Below, one piece after another: positions 59,990-64,000 of a DNA stretch of 64,000 bases. The stretch is from Streptomyces malaysiensis subsp. samsunensis. Lineage in GTDB: Bacteria > Actinomycetota > Actinomycetes > Streptomycetales > Streptomycetaceae. Within the stretch, counting starts at the first letter, position 1; each line of letters begins with the position of its first letter. Made by a program: the position numbers and the translations under genes. The stretch covers positions 62,001 through 126,000 of the forward strand of contig NZ_JANIIC010000018.1 of NCBI RefSeq assembly GCF_024519315.1, written 5' to 3'. The notes below the pieces were generated by a model that did not search any database, was not told the origin of the DNA, and saw only the letters and a list, made by a program, of their open reading frames with translations.

Positions 59990-61576
59990 TCAACTGGCGC
60001 GCGAGTGGCGGGGGCCGCTGACCTCGGGCTCGATGTGGAGGGCGAGGTACTGACCGGCGTGCTCGGCCAGGAGATCGAGGACGAACGCGATGTCGCTCAG
60101 CGAGGTCTCCGGGTTGAGCAGGGTGAACTTGAGGTGGTGCCGGCCGTCGACGACGGTTCCGGCGACGACCGCCGCGCCGGAGGCGGCCAGTGCCTCGCGG
60201 GCGTGCAGATTGGCGCGGTCCACCAGGTCCGGGTCGCACGGCCCGTCGGACGGCGGTACGTAGCGGAAGACCAGCGTGGACAGCTGGGGCTCGGTGACGA
60301 CCTCGTAGCGCGGATCGGTGTCCAGCAGGGCCCATGCCTCGGCGGCCCGTTCCACCACCTCGTCGAAGAGCGCCCCGACCGCGTCCGCGCCCATGATCCG
60401 CAGCGTCAGCCACAGCTTGAGCGCGTCGAAGCGGCGGGTGGTCTGGATGGACTTGTCGACCTGGTTGGGGATGAGCTTCCGGGCGCTGCGCTCGGGGTTG
60501 AGGTAGTCGGCGTGGTAGGTGGCGTGGCTGAGCGTGGCGCGGTCGCGGACCAGCACGGCGCTGGAGCTGACCGGCTGGAAGAAGGACTTGTGGTAGTCCA
60601 CGGTGACCGAGTCGGCGCGCTCGATGCCGTCGAGGAGGTGGCGGCGGGTCGGGGAGACCAGCAGTCCGCAGCCGTACGCGGCGTCCACATGCAGCCAGGT
60701 GACGTGCCGGGCGCACAGCTCGGCGATCTCGGGCAGCGGGTCGATGGAGCCGAAGTCGGTGGTGCCCGCGGTGGCCACGACGGCCATGACGATCAGGCCC
60801 TCGCGGCGGCAGCGGTCCAGCTCATGGGCGAGGGCGACGGTCCGCATCCGGCGGTCCTGGTCGCAGGGGACCGGGATGACGGCCTCGTAGCCGAGCCCCA
60901 GGATGGCGGCGGCCTTCTGGATGGAGAAGTGGCTGACCTGGGAGGTGAGAATGCGCAGCCGCGGCAGGATCGCGGATTTGGCGATCGTCCCGCCGGCCGC
61001 GGTGGCCTCCTTCTCCACCAGCGTGCACGCCTCGTCGCGGGCCAGCAGCATCGCCTGGAGGTTGGACTGGGTGCCACCGCTGGTGAAGATGCCGTCCGCG
61101 GCCTGGCCGAGGCCGATGCGCTCGGCGGTCCAGTCGATCAGCCGGCGCTCGATCAGGGTGCCGCCGGCGCTCTGGTCCCAGGTGTCGAGGGAGGAGTTGA
61201 CGGCGGAGAGGACGGCCTCGCCCAGCAGTGCGGGGATCACCACGGGGCAGTTGAGGTGTGCGAGGTAGCGCGGGTGGTGGAAGTAGACGGCGTCCTTGAG
61301 ATAGACGCCCTCCAGCTCCTCGAGCGCGGCGTCCGGGTCGCCGAGCGGCCGCTCCAGGTCGATTCCGGAGATCTCGGGGGCGAGTTCGGCGGGGGTGATA
61401 CCGGTGAAGGGGCGCTCCGCGCGGGCGACGGTGGAGGCCACCAGGCCGACGCCGTCGGTGACGGAGCGCCGATAGCGTTCCGCGGTACGGCCGTTGAAGA
61501 GGTGGGTCCTGCCATCCGCCGCCCCGGGTATCGGCTCCGGCGACGGGTCCTCAGCGGTCTGCGCGAGGAAACTCAC
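59990..61576 (-). CDS. desA: DesA, PLP-dependent lysine decarboxylase
   Basis: The 528-residue protein is a group II decarboxylase: PRYLAHLNCPVVIPALLGEA, SSLDTWDQSAGGTLIERR, FTSGGTQSNLQAMLLAR, HVDAAYGCG and TVDYHKSFFQP with the PLP Lys. It makes cadaverine from lysine, the first step. The start GTG 61576 follows AGGGAC; the protein has about 45 more residues at the N-terminus (VSFLAQTAEDPSPEPIPGAA) than the shortest DesA I recall. Confidence 0.95.
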   Translation of the reverse strand: MSFLAQTAEDPSPEPIPGAADGRTHLFNGRTAERYRRSVTDGVGLVASTVARAERPFTGITPAELAPEISGIDLERPLGDPDAALEELEGVYLKDAVYFHHPRYLAHLNCPVVIPALLGEAVLSAVNSSLDTWDQSAGGTLIERRLIDWTAERIGLGQAADGIFTSGGTQSNLQAMLLARDEACTLVEKEATAAGGTIAKSAILPRLRILTSQVSHFSIQKAAAILGLGYEAVIPVPCDQDRRMRTVALAHELDRCRREGLIVMAVVATAGTTDFGSIDPLPEIAELCARHVTWLHVDAAYGCGLLVSPTRRHLLDGIERADSVTVDYHKSFFQPVSSSAVLVRDRATLSHATYHADYLNPERSARKLIPNQVDKSIQTTRRFDALKLWLTLRIMGADAVGALFDEVVERAAEAWALLDTDPRYEVVTEPQLSTLVFRYVPPSDGPCDPDLVDRANLHAREALAASGAAVVAGTVVDGRHHLKFTLLNPETSLSDIAFVLDLLAEHAGQYLALHIEPEVSGPRHSRAS

Positions 61577-61989
61577 GGTCTGTCCCTTCTGGGAATGAGC
61601 ATGCGGGCGTGCGGATGGCGCGGGCATGCGACTGGTGGGGAGGGCGGACCGCGGCCTGACCGGCCTGGTGGACATGCGGGGGCGCTGGACGCGGCGGCCG
61701 GGCGCGTGGGGGCGCGCCGGGCGGACGGCCGCCGGTCGTCCGGCGGTCGGTCCTCGCGGTCCTGGAGGGGATGCGGTTATGGGGATTCGATTGGAGATTC
61801 GGTTGGGGATGCGGTTGTGGGATTTCAGTTGTGGGATGCGGCCATGAGGATGCGGCCGATGGAGGGGTGGCCGATGGAGGGGTGGCCAATGGGGATCCGG
61901 CCATGAGGAGGCGGCCGTGAGGACCCCTGTTGTGGGGACGTGGCCATGAGGATCCCCGCCGTGAGGAGGCGGTGTGGCGGCGGGGAGGG
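61577..61989. repeat. desF-desA spacer with short direct repeats
   Basis: The 413-bp gap between desF and desA has no convincing gene. GCCGATGGAGGGGTG repeats in tandem at 61855-61869 and 61870-61884, and GGCCATGAGGA occurs three or more times between 61840 and 61955, together with GATGCGG units (about 61771-61850). No iron box resembling TTAGGTTAGGCTAACCTAA was found, so desA may be read from the desE promoter or from an unseen one. Confidence 0.65.
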
Positions 61990-62877
61990 TCAGTCGTCGG
62001 CCGCGGGGCCGGTGCCCGACACGGCCTCCTCGACGAGTTGCTCCTCACAGGCGCCCAGGCGCCAGTAGCCGGTGAAAATCACGGCCTTGCGGTCGAAGCC
62101 GCGTTCGCGCACCAGGTGGCGGCGCAGCGCCTTGACGGTTCCGGCCTCGCCCGCGATCCAGGCGTACGGCGTGCCGGGGGGCAGCTCGGCGGCGCCCACG
62201 GTGTCCAGCAGCGGGGCGGAGCGCGGGGTGCCGGGGGCCACGCCGTCCCGGACCAGCCAGGTGATCTCGGCTTTCGCCTCGGTGCGCAGCTCCTGGATGT
62301 CCTCGGCGTGCTGGACCTCGAGCCACACCTTGGTGGGCAGGTCGGCGGGCAGCCATTCGAGGATGCCCGCGATGGCGGGCAGCGCGGTCTCGTCGCCGGC
62401 GATCAGCACCCAGTCGGTGCCGGACGGCGGCCGGAAGTCGACTCCGCCGTTGTCCTCCACGACCGGGCCCAGCAGGGTGACGCGGTCGCCGGCCTCGGCA
62501 CGCGCGGCCCAGCGGGCGGCCGGGCCGCCGTCGTGGTGCAGCGCGAAGTCCACGTCGATCTCATGGGGGTCACGGCGCTGCCCGCGCACCGTGTACGAGC
62601 GCATGATGCCGCGTTCGGCCGGGTCCATCGCCCGCCAGGTGGCGAACCAGCCCTCCCCGGCCTCGACCGGCACCACCGGGGCGGTCTGGCCGGGGTGCGG
62701 CAGGAACAGTTTGAAGCGCTGGTCGCGGCCTCCGCTGGTGAAGTCCTTCAGACAGCTGCCGCCGAAGGTGATCCGTGCCATGGACGGTCCCAGCGCGCGG
62801 GTCCGTACGACCCGCGCGTCGAAGAAGCGGAACGGAGCGGTGGTGGTGGCGGCGGTGGGGGTGGCTGCGGTGGTCAT
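61990..62877 (-). CDS. desF: DesF-like siderophore-interacting ferric reductase
   Basis: The 295-residue protein belongs to the siderophore-interacting protein family (FAD/NAD(P)H): MRSYTVRGQRRDPHEIDVDF (FAD), DWVLIAGDETALPAIAGIL and YAWIAGEAGTVKALRRHLV. It releases iron from ferrioxamine by reduction. It lies between the receptor gene and desA, as in other streptomycete clusters. Start ATG 62877. Confidence 0.92.
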   Translation of the reverse strand: MTTAATPTAATTTAPFRFFDARVVRTRALGPSMARITFGGSCLKDFTSGGRDQRFKLFLPHPGQTAPVVPVEAGEGWFATWRAMDPAERGIMRSYTVRGQRRDPHEIDVDFALHHDGGPAARWAARAEAGDRVTLLGPVVEDNGGVDFRPPSGTDWVLIAGDETALPAIAGILEWLPADLPTKVWLEVQHAEDIQELRTEAKAEITWLVRDGVAPGTPRSAPLLDTVGAAELPPGTPYAWIAGEAGTVKALRRHLVRERGFDRKAVIFTGYWRLGACEEQLVEEAVSGTGPAADD

Positions 62878-62939
62878 GGGAGGAGGGTCTTCCCTTCGCT
62901 TGCCGTGGGGAGGGCCGGGCCGACCGGTCGGCCGACCGT

Positions 62940-63965
62940 TCAGCCGACCTTCTTCGCGTCCTGGATGGCCTTGGTGAGGGACTCGACGAGCGGGGCGGCG
63001 CCCGCGTACGAGAAGCGCGGCTCACTGCTCCAGGGGGTGATCTGACCGGCCTTGACCGCGGCCAGCTTGGACCAGGTCGGCTTGGCGGTCAGGGCGCTGG
63101 GCTGGAGGGTCGCGGTGCGGTTGTCGAGGAAGAGCACATCGGCGTCGTACTTGTCGGCGTTCTCCCAGCTGAGGCTCTCGAAGTAGCCGCCCTTGTCGGT
63201 CTTTTCCGGGACGACGAAGTCGACGCCGAGCTCGCTGAAGTAGATCAGGTCGGCACTGATCTTCGGGTTGGAGACATAGAAGAGATCGGCGCTGGCGGAG
63301 CAGGCCATGACCTTGATCTTGTGTGACTTGACCGTTTTGCGCAGCGTTTCGGCCGCCTTCTCGAACCGCGCCTTGGCGTCGGTGACCTTCTTGGCCTTCA
63401 GATCGGCGCCGAGCGCCTCGGCCAGTGCGGCATAGCGCTTGATGGGCTCGAGCATGGAGATCCGGCCGGTGGTGATGGCGGCGCTGGGGGCCAGCTGGAG
63501 GATCTTCTTCTTGCTGTCGTCCGGGACGTAGAAGAGCGCGCCCGGGTCGTACATGTTGGTGATCAGCAGATCGGGGGCGAGCGAGGCGTACTTCTCGACG
63601 TTGAACTGCCCCCAGGTGTTGCCCAGGGACATGGCCTGGCCGACGGGGAAGTCGCCCGCCTGGACGTCCGGTTTGCCGTTCTTCAGTGTGGTCGGGCCGA
63701 AGACACCGGTGATCTGCTTGTCGATGCCGAAGTCGTAGAGCGCGGCCGCCGCGCCGATGTAGGCGACGATGTGCTGGGGCCGGCTGTCGAGGCGGATCTT
63801 CGTCTTGCGGTCATCGGTGAACGACCAGGAGCCGCCGCCGTCGTCGCCACCGGAGCCCGAACCGCCGTTGTCGCCACAGGCGGTGACCAGGGCTCCGAGT
63901 CCGACGGCGCCGCCCGCGGCGAGCAGACCGCGGCGGGAGAGGGGGAGTGCTCTGGCCTGGCGCAT
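62940..63965 (-). CDS. desE: DesE-like ferrioxamine-binding lipoprotein
   Basis: The 341-residue protein has SRRGLLAAGGAVGLGALVTAC, a Tat-like lipoprotein signal with lipobox VTAC, a Gly/Asp-rich linker (SGSGGDDGGGS) and a class III periplasmic-binding fold (IVAYIGAAAALYDFGIDKQI, YASLAPDLLITNMYDPGALF). It binds ferrioxamine for an ABC importer encoded elsewhere. Start ATG 63965; the promoter region is cut by the window edge. Confidence 0.93.
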   Translation of the reverse strand: MRQARALPLSRRGLLAAGGAVGLGALVTACGDNGGSGSGGDDGGGSWSFTDDRKTKIRLDSRPQHIVAYIGAAAALYDFGIDKQITGVFGPTTLKNGKPDVQAGDFPVGQAMSLGNTWGQFNVEKYASLAPDLLITNMYDPGALFYVPDDSKKKILQLAPSAAITTGRISMLEPIKRYAALAEALGADLKAKKVTDAKARFEKAAETLRKTVKSHKIKVMACSASADLFYVSNPKISADLIYFSELGVDFVVPEKTDKGGYFESLSWENADKYDADVLFLDNRTATLQPSALTAKPTWSKLAAVKAGQITPWSSEPRFSYAGAAPLVESLTKAIQDAKKVG

Positions 63966-64000
63966 GAAGGTGCTCTCTCTCGATGCATTACGGGGACGTG

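Overview
The window is chromosomal DNA from a Streptomyces-type actinomycete. GC is very high, GTG and TTG starts are common, neighbouring genes often overlap by ATGA, and recognisable families include bacterial Ku, a lysine-based desferrioxamine pathway, F420-type oxidoreductases and a PknG-like kinase. Most of it reads as arm or accessory chromosome: catabolic operons with their own regulators, several decayed genes, repeats and one small mobile element.

Layout. 1-2121: a PknG-like kinase cut by the window edge and a trypsin-like protease gene translationally coupled to it. 2560-5099: a decayed IPT/TIG gene, a TetM/OtrA-type ribosomal protection GTPase and a possible leader ORF. 5100-8162: a secreted GH30 galactanase and a TetR/NmrA-like divergent pair. 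8233-8434: a long composite inverted repeat. 8526-11683: an NHEJ module (Ku, polymerase, ligase). 11969-15092: a PLP enzyme, a small Cys-rich protein, an XRE regulator and an LCMT-type methyltransferase. 15309-18798: a carnitine-degradation operon (betainyl-CoA thioesterase, carnitine dehydrogenase, dehydrocarnitine cleavage enzyme) led by an unusual XRE-TetR fusion regulator. 18988-22056: a membrane Ser/Thr kinase and a lipoprotein glycosidase. 22115-22601: a truncated TSUP permease and a 162-bp MITE. 22628-26436: epoxide hydrolase, GYD protein, FG-GAP protein, cupin. 26468-28227: a CadI/ArsI protein divergent from a chimeric arsR-acetyltransferase ORF left by an apparent deletion, then an AraC regulator.

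28343-38618 is a LacI-controlled mannoside-utilisation locus: ABC importer and GH38 mannosidase on the minus strand, phosphomannose isomerase-like protein, LacI and a ROK protein on the plus strand. 38684-42916 holds a Nudix hydrolase, a methyltransferase-ASCH-Nudix fusion, an XRE regulator and a SLOG/DprA-like protein, which together may be a nucleotide-modification or stress system. 42953-44156 is a three-gene overlapping operon of small unknown proteins. 44295-51643 carries an LLM oxidoreductase, an SDR/MarR pair, an intron-like structured fragment, a CMD protein, an amidohydrolase, a broken serine dehydratase, a double Lrp regulator and a crotonase. 51644-52498 is decayed DNA beside a tRNA-Arg(CCT). 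52735-56242 holds a hemerythrin operon with a 28-residue peptide gene, and a TetR/alcohol dehydrogenase pair with clear operators.

56252-63965 is the desferrioxamine cluster in the order desE-desF-desA-desB-desC-desD (minus strand). It makes hydroxamate siderophores from lysine and takes the ferric complex back up and reduces it. No iron box was seen in front of desA, so its control probably lies upstream of desE, beyond the right edge.
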